Shown one piece after another: positions 14,601 through 25,946 of a stretch of DNA of 64,000 nt. The position numbers were made by a program, and so were the translations under genes. Position 1 is the first letter of the stretch. The number at the start of each line of letters is the position of its first letter. The notes below the pieces were generated by a model. It was given only the letters and a program-made list of their open reading frames with translations, searched no databases and was not told the origin of the DNA. Source of the DNA: Trematomus loennbergii (Eukaryota > Chordata > Actinopteri > Perciformes > Nototheniidae); contig JAAOOA010000619.1 of the NCBI GenBank assembly GCA_012861695.1, positions 83,501 through 147,500 on the forward strand, in the 5' to 3' direction.

Positions 14601-16745
14601 ATCATTAACTAGTGTTTCTATCATTATCTAGTGTTTCTATCATTAACTAGTGTTTCTTTCATTAACTAGTGTTTCTATCATTATCTAGTGTTTCTATCAT
14701 TATCTATATGTTTCTATCATTATCTAGTGTTTCTATCATTATCTAGCATTTCTATCATTAACTAGTGTTTCTATCATTATCTAGTGTTTCTATCATTAAC
14801 TAGTGTTTCTTTCATTAACTAGTGTTTCTATCTTTTCTAGTGTTTCTATCATTAACTAGTGTTTCTATCATTATCTAGTGTTTCTATCATTATCTAGCAT
14901 TTCTATCATTAACTAGTGTTTCTATCATTATCTAGTGTTTCTATCATTAACTAGTGTTTCTATCATTATCTAGTGTTTCTATCATTAACTAGTGTTTCTA
15001 TCATTATCTAGTGTTTCTATCTTTATCTAGTGTTTCTATCATTATCTATATGTTTCTATCATTATCTAGTGTTTCTATCATTAACTAGTGTTTCTATCAT
15101 TATCTAGTGTTTCTATAATTACTAGTGTTTCTATCATATCTAGTGTTTCTATCATTATCTAGTGTTTCTATCATTATCTAGTGTTTCTATCTTTAACTAG
15201 TGTTTCTATCTTTATCTAGTTTTCTATCATTATCTATATGTTTCTATCATTATCTAGTGTTTCTATCATTATCTATATGTTTCTATCATTATCTAGTGTT
15301 TCTATCATTAACTAGTGTTTCTATCATTATCTAGTGTTTCTATCATTAACTAGTGTTTCTATCATTAACTAGTGTTTCTATCATTATCTAGTGTTTCTAT
15401 CATTAACTAGTGTTTCTATCATTATCTAGTGTTTCTATCTTTATCTAGTGTTTCTATCATTATCTAGTGTTTCTATCTTCATCTGGTGTTTCTATCATTA
15501 TCTAGTGTTTCTATCTTATCTAGTGTTTCTATCATTAACTAGTGTTTCTATCTTTATCTAGTGTTTCTATCATATCTAGTGTTTCTATCTTTATCTAGCA
15601 TTTCTATCATTATCTAGTGTTTCTATCTTTATCTAGTGTTTCTATCATTATCTAGTGTTTCTATCATTAACTAGTGTTTCTATCTTTATCTAGTGTTTCT
15701 ATCATTATCTAGTGTTTCTATCATTAACTAGTGTTTCTATCTTTATCTAGTGTTTCTATCATTAACTAGTGTTTCTATCTTTATCTAGTGTTTCTATCAT
15801 TATCTAGTGTTTCTATCATTATCTAGTGTTTCTATCATTAACTAGTGTTTCTATCTTTATCTAGTGTTTCTATCATTAACTAGTGTTTCTATCTTTATCT
15901 AGTGTTTCTATCATTAACTAGTGTTTCTATCATTATCTATATGTTTCTATCATTAACTAGTGTTTTCTATCATTATATAGCATTTCTATCATTATCTAGT
16001 GTTTCTATCTTTATCTAGTGTTTCTATCATTATCTAGTGTTTCTATCTTTATCTAGTGTTTCTATCTTTATCTAGTGTTTCTATCTTTATCTAGTGTTTC
16101 TATCATTATCTAGTGTTTCTATCATTATCTAGTGTTTCTATCATTATCTAGTGTTTCTATCTTTTCTAGTGTTTCTATCATTATCTAGTGTTTCTATCTT
16201 CATCTAGTGTTTCTATCATTAACTAGTGTTTCTATCTTATCCAGTGTTTCTATCATTATCTAGTGTTTCTATCATTAACTAGTGTTTCTATCATTATCTA
16301 GTGTTTCTATCATTAACTAGTGTTTCTATCATTATCTAGTGTTTCTATCATTAACTAGTGTTTCTATCATTATCTAGTGTTTCTATCATTATCTAGTGTT
16401 TCTATCATTATCTAGTGTTTCTATCTTCATCTAGTGTTTCTATCATTAACTAGTGTTTCTATCATTATCTAGTGTTTCTATCATTATCTAGTGTTTCTAT
16501 CATTATCTAGTGTTTCTATCATTAACTAGTGTTTCTATCATTAACTAGTGTTTCTATCATTATCTAGTGTTTCTATCATTATCTAGTGTTTCTATCTTTA
16601 TCTAGTGTTTCTATCATTAACTAGTGTTTCTATCATTATCTAGTGTTTCTATCATTAACTAGTGTTTCTATCATTAACTAGTGTTTCTATCATTAACTAG
16701 TGTTTCTATCATTATCTAGTGTTTCTATCATTAACTAGTGTTTCT

Positions 16746-17520
16746 ATTATTAACCACAGGGTTTGTCAAACAAAGCACATGGTGTAGTCCTAAACGATAG
16801 CTGAGGATTCTGGGTAGTGTAGTGTCTTCTGCCATCCTAAACTCCGAAAACATATTTGTTTCTCCGAATCGAAGGGGAAAATACAAAAGCATTGCACACA
16901 ATTTAAACCAATCAATGTTGTGTAATTAACAAGGATAATCTGGTGTTTTTGAGTTGATGAGTAGTGCAGATATCACTGTCAAATCAATCGACAGTAAGGA
17001 GAATACTTACTTCCGGGTGTACAATTCTCCGTTATCCAATGGGAATGGACGCTCACATTGCCTTTAACAGCCGCCGACACAAACGAATGCGGTGTTTCCA
17101 TGAGCGTCAAATCCCGCCACCGATGGAATACATTGCAATCAGTTGAACGCTATTTGCGTCCCTTTATGAAGCTGAAGGAGCCTAGGAGCGTCCCAACTGC
17201 ACGCCTCGGGACCCTGACCATGCGTCACTCCTGGACGTTTATGGAGTGAGAGTGTGTTGGTAATGAGTGTGGCCCTACCTAAGTGTGAGTGTGGCAGATG
17301 TGCATTTCTTACCTTTCAAGCAGGAGAGGAGAGCGCAGGTTTCTTTAAGTTGTCCCAATCCAAAGGGTGGGATCAGTTTATTTGAAGAAAAATTGGTCCA
17401 CACTTGTACAGGGTTTTACCTTCTCTCTTTACAACATGACAATCATACAGAATATTTCATGCTGTGGTCAATTACTAATATGAAACCTCAATTCACAGTC
17501 TGACATTTATTACACTAAAT
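16746..17520. other. Satellite edge and unique-looking DNA, no gene recognised
   Basis: The satellite ends abruptly and is followed by mixed-composition DNA. The stretch around 17010-17250 is GC-richer and reads like a decayed dispersed repeat, with phrases such as GCGTCCCAACTGCACG. I could not assign it to a family. Open frames of 60-78 codons show no domain, signal peptide or convincing splice context. Confidence 0.5.
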
Positions 17521-18523
17521 TGTAACTTCAACTGCCCAATTCAGTTGTGATATTAAAATCTCCCGACAGAATTTAGAGGCATCTCCTCATAAAAGGTCGG
17601 TGATAAAACCACATTCAAACTTTCATTCAACAAATCAATTCACATACACACCTATGTCCAGCATGAATTCGGAGGAATTTCCTCACAGGTGGCTGTGTTA
17701 CGCTCCCGAGAGCTTACAGGTGTGAACCCACAATACTGAACACTATAGAGAGGAGACTGAAGTTAATGAAGCAAAAGGTTTTATTTCCAAAAACCGGTTT
17801 AAACTGAACAGCAGAGGGAATTGGATATTTACAATGTCCAAGGCCAGGGAGTTTCTCCGGAGGTGGAGCGGAGGTCCGAAGCCGGGGATCCAGAGCTGAC
17901 GAGAGCAAGCAGGCTGGGGCTGGTGTGCGAGGATGCACGGAGGAACACAGACGAGGGGTGACTGGACGTGGCAGGCAGAGGTGGAGGTAGACGGATTCTG
18001 AACAGAGAGGGTACAAGGTCAGGATTACGGGAACACTGTGACATAGGTTTTGCTAATAGCTATAATACCAAGACGAATTACCAACGTGGTGAGACGACGA
18101 ACTGGTGAATACTGGATGACTTCACTCAGCATTCAACAAATCAATTCACTCAGCACTGTCTCCCCTCTCTTATCAGTGACACCCAGTAACTAAAATAGGC
18201 CTTAAACTCAACTTAACAAACCCCTTGTGTTTTGAATATACTGTGATTATAGAAAAACATGAAATATAATGCATTTTCATTGTGGGTTATACAAGAATAT
18301 ATTTGATTATATTTGATTATAATTAACTTTCGTTTTAATTACTCTACCTAATATGGAGACCTCAACACACCCCTGATTTAACTAGTACGTTTAGGCAGAG
18401 AGTGTTTTTCAGCCAAACTCTTTAACTGACATTTCCCTTTTGTTTAAATTAAAGAACAAAACAGTAAACAAGTCAATGACCAAGCAAGGTAAAATGTATT
18501 TTACATGATAGTCTAAGCATCAT
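17521..18523. other. Non-coding stretch, GC-rich patch at 17840-18030
   Basis: Mostly AT-rich DNA with a GC-rich patch at about 17840-18030. On the minus strand the patch gives Pro/Ser/Leu-rich overlapping frames without recognisable domains. Such composition often comes from an old retroelement body, but I see no terminal repeats. I support no gene here. Confidence 0.45.
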
Positions 18524-19375
18524 TTAAAGGTCCCCTATTAAAATATTTTTCATCAATATACATTGTGACATCACAAAGTGGCCAAAATCTGATCAGCTCA
18601 TTTTTAGACAGGTTTTTATATAAATGGATCAGGACAAAAAGCGAGAATCTTTTTTCCTGAAACTTTCAGAGTCTCTTTCCACAGAGGAGACACATGTTGA
18701 TGTAGAAGAGACATGAAGAAGAGGGGACACATGTTGATGTAGAAGAGACATGAAGAAGAGGGGACACATGTTGATGTAGAAGAGACATGAAGAAGAGGGG
18801 ACACATGTTGATGTAGAAGAGACATGAAGAAGAGGGGACACATGTTGATGTAGAAGAGACATGAAGAGAGGGGACACATGTTGATGTAGAAGAGACATGA
18901 AGAAGAGGAGACACGTGGTGATGTAGAAGAGACATGAAGAAGAGGGGACACATGTTGATGTAGAAGAGACATGAAGAAGAGGGGACACATGTTGATGTAG
19001 AAGACACATGAAGAAGAGGGGACACATGTTGATGTAGAAGAGACATGAAGAAGAGGGGACACATGTTGATGTAGAAGAGACATGAAGAAGAGGGGACACA
19101 TGTTGATGTAGAAGAGACATGGAGAAGAGGGGACACATGTTGATGTAGAAGAGACATGAAGAAGAGGGGCACATGTTGATGTAGAAGAGACATGAAGAAG
19201 AGGGGACACATGTTGATGTAGAAGAGACATGAAGAAGAGGGGACACATGTTGATGTAGAAGAGACATGAAGAAGAGGGGACACATGCTGATGTAGAAGAG
19301 ACATGAAGAAGAGGGACACATGTTGATGTAGAAGAGACATGAAGAAGTGGATTCTGCACAATAGGTGACCTTTAA
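18524..19375. mobile_element. TTAA-flanked MITE hosting a 37-bp minisatellite, copy 1
   Basis: The element begins TTAAAGGTCCCCTATTA and ends with the inverted counterpart (AATAGGTGACCTTTAA), each side carrying a TTAA. Between the arms lie a subterminal segment with GATCAGGA and TTTATATAAATGG and then a long 37-bp array. TTAA duplication is the signature of piggyBac-like and Kolobok-like DNA transposons. No transposase is present, so it is non-autonomous. A related copy in opposite orientation is at 30137-31440. Confidence 0.8.
18687..19347 (-). repeat. 37-bp minisatellite, about 18 copies
   Basis: On the minus strand the unit reads TCTTCTACATCAACATGTGT followed by CCCCTCTTCTTCATGTC, 37 bases in all. 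Because 37 is not a multiple of three and the unit lacks stop codons in all three minus-strand frames, three overlapping open frames of 231-254 codons appear. They are artefacts: each reads the same period in a different phase. Confidence 0.95.
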
Positions 19376-19610
19376 AGTCATATTGCTATACAATATACCT
19401 CTTAAAATGTCTTGAAAGTGTGCAGAACTTTAACCAACATGTTGGCCTGATTGGACTGTGGTGTTATAAAAGAACTGAGTAACATAAATGTGACATAAAA
19501 ACAAACCTTTGCGTGCACTCAACACAGTTATGCTGTTGCTAAAATATATTATAACATGAAAATGCACAATGTCAAGCGTATACCTGAGGCGTTTTTTTTA
19601 AATGTGTCTT

Positions 19611-19709
19611 TCAGATTGAGCTTTTCAATGTCTTGCCAGGCTTTTGCTCCATGTCCTCCACCTCTGTGATCTCCTCCGCAGGCTCAGCTGACTGGGTAGG
19701 GTGGAAGAA
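19611..19709 (-). CDS. Cytokine receptor exon 9: cytoplasmic tail and stop
   Basis: Thirty-two codons (FFHPTQSAEPAEEITEVED to KTLKSSI) and TGA, following a GAAATAG acceptor in phase 0. The tail is acidic and lacks tyrosine, so it offers no obvious STAT docking site. A partner chain would be expected to supply it. Confidence 0.72.
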   Translation of the reverse strand, partial: FFHPTQSAEPAEEITEVEDMEQKPGKTLKSSI

Positions 19710-22700
19710 CTATTTCAACACACACAAAAAACATTGAAACAATCATTACACAAGTGGTAAATGTTACGTCAGGTTTACAGTATGTACTTACATTGAATGA
19801 GTCATTTTCTTCCAGGAAATGTTTGTACTTTTGTGGGGGCGAGGAATCGGAGGAAACAGAACCTTAGACAGCCTGAAACACGCAAATAGAAACAAATGTC
19901 AGTACACATTTTGGTCAAACTGTCTACAACATTTTTAAAGGGCCTTTTTAGGCTTAAAGGGGTTTTCTCTAACCTGTAGTGTGTTATACAGGTTTGTGTG
20001 CATGTAAATGGTCTGCAAAGGCTCAAATGATGTGCTCTTTGATGCTTTTGAATCTGCTCAGAGCCAATACTAGATAATTACCGTATAGCACTCTTAGATA
20101 TTCAAAATGATTTAAGACTACAAAATGAATAGAACAACGTGTTTTATTATAATGACTTATAAGGCCTACAATTATAATAAATCATTATTGTTGGTCACTC
20201 ACTGACACTATAACAATTTTTTTCACTTAAAGGGGACTATCATGCAAATGCACTTTTGTATGTCTTTTATACATGAATATGTGTCCCGGTGTTCCAGGGA
20301 ACTCACCAAGTGTCAGAAAACACAACCCTCTCTATTTTCCTCCATACCCAAATCTCTAAAAAAGGGGCTGCAACGGATCTGATAAAAACGGATCCAGATT
20401 TGAACACTGTCCTGACGTCAGGACGGTGGCGCTACGGCTATTGGGCCAACTCCACCAATCAGGAGGAGACAGCCACGGCCATTGCCGTTCGAAAGCGCTG
20501 GAGACGCTGTAGTACATATGCCAGGCCTCTAGGTGGTGCTGTTCTCACAGAATCAGCCCTTGCTAAAACAGGGGTAAAAAAGTGCAAATTGAGCGAAATG
20601 AGGCATGGCTAAAATGCATGATCTGTTTGGTATTTTGAAAAAAAAAAAGTATAAATATGCCTTATATAGGTATGGCCCTACACTATATTATTCAAATATA
20701 GCATGATAGGTCCACTTTAAATCACATTATAATGTAATATAAAAACATTCTAATGGATTACAACTATGATATTTTCAATGATCCTTCCACAAAAAGAAAG
20801 TAAGTGACCTGCGATTATAAGTATTATGTAAAGTATTATGATGCTTAAAGCAATAACTACAGTTTTGAGTAGGATATTTGAGAAATGTGTTTTTAATGCA
20901 TTATATAGACATATAAAGTGTTACTCACATTTTAGTACACACATTGCCATTTATGACATTGTATGAATTAATATATTAATAAGTGGACCATCTAAAGTGA
21001 AACTGCCATAAGAAATTGGAAGAAAAGATGCACATCCGTCCTTAGTGTTCTTCAGCCTTTCATTTAGTGTGTTTTCCCCTGTGTCTCTCCGGGGGGTTTC
21101 TGTCTTAACGTTAAGGAAGTTTAGTGTGGACCGCAACTTCCCCCAATCTGCAGACATGGTTGTTGTCGTCTGTTTGACACTGTTTCACATTTAGAAGCAG
21201 GACAGAGTGTCTGTTGTCAGATTAGAAACAGAAAACTGAAGCAGAATACAAATCATATCAAATAGTCTCTAAGGATGTTCAGATGTGAGTGTGTGCGTCT
21301 CACACACCAATCATCATGCTTTAGTTATTCAGCGGGAGACAGAAACAGTACCTCTGATGGCGCAGCAGCAGCAGCACAGCCAGGAGGATCATGGGTATTC
21401 CAAGTGAAATTGAGACGTCACTAGATTGTTGAGTTTGGACTGTTCCACAGCTACAAGCACACAAGCACACATACAGATGACACCAATTAAACTTGTGTGT
21501 AGATGGATGGGGATGATTTAAAGATTTAAAAAGCCCCACTCACTGACAGCATGGCTCCATTCACTCCATTGAGAAAATTCCACACATTGCTTGCCCTTCC
21601 TTGTCCTCATCGTCACTCTGTAGTGGAGGAGGGATCTACTTTGGGCTCTCTATAGGACAGCCGGTCACTGAACTCTTTGGGTGTTTCCTGTTTAAAAGAA
21701 ATAAAGGATCAAGAAAATAATACACTAAAAGCTCAAATATATTAACATTTACTAAGATGCCTGGTCTATAATGCATTATAAACATACTTATTTGTTGTTA
21801 TAGCACTGTTATTATTGTTGAAAGGACTTTTAAATTATGCTTTATAACAATAATTTGCAAATGATAAAGTATTTGATATTGACTTATAAGATCTAGTGTT
21901 ATAATACGTTACGTAATTGTCACTCATTAACTTTTTACTGCAAATGTCATAGTGTATTATGATTCATACAGTCGTAATACATTATAATCTTTTTTAGAAT
22001 GTAATATATTGTAATTAGAAGTAACTTTAAGTGGTCATTGTTTGCCTTTAAAAGGGCATATTATGCAGATTTTCAGGTTCATATTAGTATTTAATGTCTC
22101 TACTTTAAAGAGTCCTCTCCTGCTGATGTTCAGGTGTATATCAGTATGTAGTGTCTCTACTTTAAAGAGTCCTCTCCTGCTGATGTTCAGGTGTATATCA
22201 GTATGTAGTGTCTCTACTTTAAAGAGTCCTCTCTTGCTGATGTTCAGGTGTATATCAGTATGTGTGTCTCTACTTAAAGAGTCCTCTCCTGCTGATGTTC
22301 AGGTGTATATCAGTATGTAGTGTCTCTACTTTAAAGAGTCCTCACCTGCTGATGTTCAGGTGTATATCAGTATGTAGTGTCTCTACTTTAAAGAGTCCTC
22401 TCCTGCTGATGTTCAGGTGTATATCAGTATGTAGTGTCTCTACTTTAAAGAGTCCTCACCTGCTGATGTTCAGGTGTATATCAGTATGTAGTGTCTCTAC
22501 TTTAAAGAGTCCTCTCCTGCTGATGTTCAGGTGTATCAGTATTTAGTGTCTCTACTTTAAAGAGTCCTCTCCTGCTGATGTTCAGGTGTATATCAGTATG
22601 TAGTGTCTCTACTTTAAAGAGTCCTCTCCTGCTGATGTTCAGGTGTATATCAGTATGTAGTGTCTCTACATGTCTCCATGCTTTAATGTTCAAAAAGCTC

Positions 22701-25385
22701 TTTATTTGTCTCATACTGCCTGTGCTGCAGCACCTCTTTTCACCCTCTGTCTGAAACCAGAGCCCAGTCTGCTCTGATTGGTTAGCTGGCCGGCTCTGTT
22801 GTGATTGGTCACCGCTTAGAGATGAACCGCCCCTTAGCCTGTCACGTACAAGTGTTTGAGCACTAACCAATAGAATCGTGAATGTTACATAGTGATGTCA
22901 CTATGTTACTGAAGTAACAAAGTGGCATCACTGTCTGATTCCTTCCCTAATCCTGTTGACAGACAGATGGAAAAAACAAGCCAAAACATAACTATGGTAG
23001 AATTCATACAAAATGTAAGTAGTTAAACGGAAGAAGAAGAATAAAGAACAATAAAGTATAAATCAGAATTAAGGTCCTTGTTATGCTATTTCCAAACTAA
23101 TTTTCTATTACACTAGCATAAACTAAGTGACAGTATCTGAAGCTGTGTTTCAGTGCGCTCTCTCACCACTCAGATCAAATCAAATCAAAAAATCAAGGTT
23201 TATTTATAAAGCACATTTAAAAGCGATTTTTGTCCGGGCCAAAGTGCTGTACATGTAATAACTACAATCACATAAAAACACATTTCTATAATCACAATAA
23301 AAGACAATAAATTACAACAGATATTTAAAAAAAAACACAAGGAGTTGAGGAGTCGTGCTCCTCTGACTAGAAGGCCAGGGAGAAGAAGTGTGTCTTAAGA
23401 GTAGATTTAAAAACCCCTAGGGTCTGGGCCGACCTCACATGGAGGGGCAGAGTGTTCCAGAGCCTTGGGCCAGCTGCTGCGAAGGCTCGGTGCCCTCGGG
23501 TTTTGAGCCTGGTCTTGGGCACTACCAGCAGCAGCTGGTCAGCAGACCTTAAAGCTCTTGTTGGGGTGTAGCGATGGAGGAGTTCAGATCATTCAAAACG
23601 TACTGAGGTCTACTGATCTGATCAATAAAAATCCTCGTCACATAATAAAGCACGTGTTGCCTTATTATAAAGCACCTGTCGCCTTATTATAAAGCACCTG
23701 TTGCCTTATTATGTTGCCTTATTATGTGGCAGAAAGAGTTGACACTGCAGGTTCTGCTTTCTTAGGGATTTTAGTGAGATAGCTAGAGGAAAGGCTTTGG
23801 TGGATATCATTTGCCCTTTTGCTAAAACAGGTTGTATCCTTATAGGTAGAATGCATTCTGGTGTAGCTTAATGGAGTAAATGTTTATTTTGATAATCAAC
23901 CAGTGATACAAGCATTATTCTGTATAAGAAGTATGTTTACAATGCATTATAAAGCATCATAGGAAGTGTAACCTACATTATTGAATAATTGACATCCATA
24001 TCCACACATGTATACTGTACCTGGTCACCCATGCCAGCTGGTATTCAAAGCAGATTGGGTCGTTGTCGGCTCTACTGTGGGGCGAACCCATGTCACCAAT
24101 AGACCTCCATCTTTGATTGATGCAGAGATGTTTTGGGGTGGAGACAGGACCTCTGTGGCACACACAACGACAACATTAGTGCAATAATTATTAAAAATGC
24201 AGGCGGAACTGCGGATTTCCGCTAGCAACTAAGCTTACAACCATATGTTACTAGCCAGTGAAAAAAATCAACAATAGCTTTCCCCTCTCTTTTTATATGG
24301 TAAAAATTGTTTGATTTTTTTTACGTAAGACACCAACATTCCTGTCACTCCATTATCAAGTTTATTTCATCGTGATATTGCCCTATTGGTTACCTTTTGA
24401 CCCCTAGAAGTGAGATAAACCTACCCTTCCCCTACTCAAGAGCTCAATGAGAGTTTGTCTTGTATTACCTAGCATGTTGAGGTGTATTTGGAGGCGTAGA
24501 CTGTCCAGTTGCCGTGCAGGGTGAAGTTGAAGTGTAGGATTAAAAGGGACATCTTGTGATCATGCAGAGCTAAAGACCTTGATCCGACTTTCTCCTCAGA
24601 CGACAGGTCAGGAGACTGAACTGATTTTTACCATCACAGATGCTGCATGAAAACAGAGGAAAGAGAATGTAAGGATGTAAGTATGCCTTTAATTATTCAT
24701 AAATACTCTCTATGCCACATGTGTAATGTATCATTTAAAAAAATACCTGATGTTGACAAAGAGCTGAGTATCCTGGTGTAAGGTGTTAAATGACCAGGAG
24801 CAGTTGAGTATATTTGTTGGGTAAAGGAGGCAGGTAAGGTTTGTATCATGTATATTTTCAATCTCTACATGATGCTCCTTCACTAAAGTACTCAGTACAT
24901 CGATCTGAAAAAAGTACCACAAACAACAAGATACATCTGCATTAAAGTGGGTGGCTTTCATGTGACTGTGTGACCTTTGGACAATATAAAAAAATGGATT
25001 CTCACGTCATCAGAAGACATTGTATCCTGACAGACATCTGAAATGTCAGCTTCCGCCTCTATTAAAGGAGTAAATACGTTTGGAGTTTTAGCACGGGGGG
25101 AAACCAAAGGCAACGGATGGTCAAGTTCTAACTTTAAAGACCCTCACACACAAGTGGTCCAATGTAAGCATCAATGCTCCATCAATCCATTCAGATTATA
25201 CAAAATATGAAGGCATATTTTCTTCAAAGTACACCATGCTTAATTAATCCACATTTTTGGGTATTTTCCGTGATTTAGGAAGAATGTGTGTGCGTCAAGC
25301 GTGTGTGCGTGTTACCTACCAATTTGTAAGGCAAATAAACCAGCAAACTGGACCAAAGTATTGGATGTGAAGGAAACATTTTCAT
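19611..25385 (-). CDS. Class I cytokine receptor, short alpha-chain-like
   Basis: A single-pass cytokine receptor predicted to sit in the plasma membrane and signal through a Janus kinase. Candidate exons, 5' to 3' on the minus strand: 25385-25316 (signal peptide, start MKMFPSHPILW), 25058-25006, 24904-24747 (first fibronectin-like domain, with LTCLLYPTNILNCSW), 24642-24469, 24152-24021 (second domain, SPPQNISASI and FEYQLAW), 21687-21544 (WSEWS box), 21439-21352 (membrane segment), 19872-19792 (box 1, VLFPPIPRP), 19709-19611 (tail and TGA). The total is about 1.0 kb, near 333 codons. Most splice phases agree, for example AG|C and G|AG joins. The conserved NCSW, WSXWS and box 1 features with a short acidic tail recall the GM-CSF/IL-5/IL-13 receptor alpha group. 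Unlike mammalian members of that group, only two extracellular domains are seen. Frame breaks of one or two bases occur in at least four exons (near 24600, 24068, 21622 and the G run at 19835-19839). Orthology cannot be fixed from this window, so no symbol is given. Confidence 0.8.
19792..19872 (-). CDS. Cytokine receptor exon 8: JAK-binding box 1
   Basis: It encodes LSKVLFPPIPRP then, in the next frame, QKYKHFLEENDSFN. PPIPxP is the proline-rich box 1 motif that binds Janus kinases. The shift falls in a run of five Cs (G run at 19835-19839). One further C would restore a frame whose phase fits the final exon. Confidence 0.78.
20227..20720 (+). mobile_element. TTAA MITE (GGGACCTATCATGC family), copy 1
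   Basis: TTAA-flanked, about 494 bp, with inverted ends AAAGGGGACTATCATGCA and TAGCATGATAGGTCCACTTT. The body holds CTGACGTCAGGACGGTGGC and a segment TACATATGCCAGGCCT shared with the copies at 42874, 45905 and 52654. The internal open frame is not a gene. It lies in an intron of the cytokine receptor. Confidence 0.85.
21352..21439 (-). CDS. Cytokine receptor exon 7: transmembrane segment
   Basis: An intact frame encodes a short stalk (QTQQSSDVSISLG) and a hydrophobic run IPMILLAVLLLL followed by the stop-transfer RHQR, ending at CAGAG|GTACTG. The start is chosen at an AACAG acceptor because it restores phase with exon 6. An alternative GTAG acceptor at 21450 breaks phase. Confidence 0.75.
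21544..21687 (-). CDS. Cytokine receptor exon 6: WSXWS box
   Basis: It begins FSDRLSYREPKVDPSS and continues, after a one-base break near 21622, with YRVTMRTRKGKQCVEF and SQWSEWSHAV, ending at a GTGAGT donor. The YRVxMR strand followed by WSEWS is diagnostic for class I cytokine receptors. The phase at its 5' border with exon 5 is also off by one. Confidence 0.8.
22048..22900. mobile_element. TTAA element hosting the 57-bp array, copy 1 (3' edge uncertain)
   Basis: It begins TTAAAAGGGCATATTATGC, passes into the 57-bp array, then into a body with CTGATTGGTTAGC and GTTGTGATTGGTCACC that also occurs at 29223-29454 and 36100-36240. The distal inverted end is not recognisable, so the right border is approximate. 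It lies in a receptor intron. Confidence 0.65.
22094..22669 (+). repeat. 57-bp minisatellite, array 1, about 10 copies
   Basis: The unit starts TGTCTCTACTTTAAAGAGTC, continues CTCTCCTGCTGATGTTCAGG and ends TGTATATCAGTATGTAG. The unit is 19 codons long, so any stop-free frame runs on through the array as a 19-residue peptide repeat. The open frames here are artefacts of this. Confidence 0.95.
23178..23620. mobile_element. Retroelement-like dispersed repeat
   Basis: Starts with ATCAAATCAAATCAAA and GGTTTATTTATAAAGCAC, then GTGCTGTACATG, and continues into a GC-richer body with GGGCAGAGTGTTCCAGAGCC. This style of tail (short AT repeats, then a line about a size-limited overlap) resembles fish non-LTR fragments related to those at 1537 and 48360. 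No intact frame. Confidence 0.55.
24021..24152 (-). CDS. Cytokine receptor exon 5: start of second fibronectin domain
   Basis: It starts AG GTC CTG after a GCCACAG acceptor and encodes VLSPPQNISASIKDGG and LLVTWVRP, then after a one-base break near 24068 FEYQLAWVTR, up to a CCAG|GTACAG donor. PPxN...W...FEYQL is the standard layout of strands A to C of the second domain in cytokine receptors. Confidence 0.76.
24469..24642 (-). CDS. Cytokine receptor exon 4, frame-broken
   Basis: The 5' part reads ICDGKNQFSLLTC and completes the first domain's second cysteine pair. After a break near 24600 the frame continues with SLALHDHKMSLLILHFNF and GNWTVYASKYTS. A second break near the CTAG|GTAATA donor is needed for the exon to join the next one in phase (G|AG). 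Splice sites are intact. Confidence 0.62.
24747..24904 (-). CDS. Cytokine receptor exon 3: first domain with the NCSW motif
   Basis: Frame intact from the TTTTTTCAG acceptor to an ATCAG|GTATTT donor (158 bp). It contains LTCLLYPTNILNCSWSF, the cysteine pair and tryptophan typical of the N-terminal domain of class I cytokine receptors, plus potential N-glycosylation sites NLT and NCS. Confidence 0.8.
25006..25058 (-). CDS. Cytokine receptor exon 2
   Basis: Seventeen codons (AEADISDVCQDTMSSDD) between an AATAG acceptor and a GTGAGA donor. It ends in phase 0 and joins directly to IDVLSTL of the next exon. It encodes the mature N-terminus leading into the first domain. It was found by splice sites and phase rather than by similarity. 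Confidence 0.6.
25316..25385 (-). CDS. Cytokine receptor exon 1: start codon and signal peptide
   Basis: ATG AAA ATG opens a 23-codon segment with a hydrophobic core (ILWSSLLVYL), typical of a secretory signal. It ends at a G|GTAACA donor in phase 1, which joins in frame to the AG-initial exon at 25058. A CA/GT microsatellite lies just 5' of the start. Either ATG could be used. The second has A at -3 and the first has G. Confidence 0.65.
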
Positions 25386-25410
25386 AGCATACCTAAGGGT
25401 GTCAGCCAAA

Positions 25411-25437
25411 CACACCACACACACACACACACACACA

Positions 25438-25486
<49 letters not shown>
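25411..25486. repeat. (CA)n microsatellite just upstream of the receptor start codon
   Basis: A nearly pure CA tract with one CACC interruption, about 76 bp. It ends 26 bases 5' of the proposed receptor ATG at 25385 and would therefore be a GU tract in the 5' leader if transcription starts farther upstream. Confidence 0.9.
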
Positions 25487-25488
<2 letters not shown>

Positions 25489-25946
25489 GACATTAACATT
25501 ACCCCATAATCCTGAGCGTACAGTGTCTGGCACCCAAGTACATAGAGAACCTCTTGTATTGTACTCATTTCCGGCCTGCTTATACTTCCCCTTTTTAAGT
25601 GCTTAAAGTTAGTGGACTGCCAGTAAGACATATTTATGCCGTGTAATCGAATTGAAAGAAACAGCTTTCCTCATATGAATCTTACTTTTCGTCCTGGTTA
25701 AATTAGATTTCTACTGCCTACAAAAGCTTTTACATTTTCCACAAAAAATAAAAAGTTATCAATGCTTTGGTCTTTTGTCACCTTGCTCAACTTTTCTCTC
25801 TGAAAAGTGATAAACCATAGACTGCGTATATAAAGGGAAAACCCATGCTTAGCTATTCTAGGTGTAAGCCTTTTTGAATACAATTTTAAAGAATCCATCT
25901 ACGGTACAATGTGCCGTGGTAAATAATAGTAATAGGAAACCGTTAC

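Larger units (their letters stand above)
1..16745. repeat. 19-bp AT-rich satellite array, about 800 copies
   Basis: A head-to-tail array with a 19-base unit close to ATTATCTAGTGTTTCTATC. Common variants are ATTAACTAG, TTTATCTAG, ACTATCTAG, ATTATCTATTG, ATTATCTAGCATT and a 20-base ATTATCTATATG form. One-base gains and losses are scattered throughout. The array starts before the window and ends at 16745. Two non-satellite segments interrupt it. The short open frames in it are repeat translations and no gene is called. Centromeric, pericentromeric or interstitial location cannot be decided here. Confidence 0.97.

Noticed and set aside
1..16745. CRISPR-like array because of regular short repeats
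   Set aside because: Units are contiguous with no unique spacers, and the genome is vertebrate.
20289..20612. 107-codon frame recurring at 42.9 and 52.8 kb as a conserved small protein
   Set aside because: Recurrence is explained by four copies of one TTAA MITE. The frame ends differ and there is no sign of codon-level conservation.
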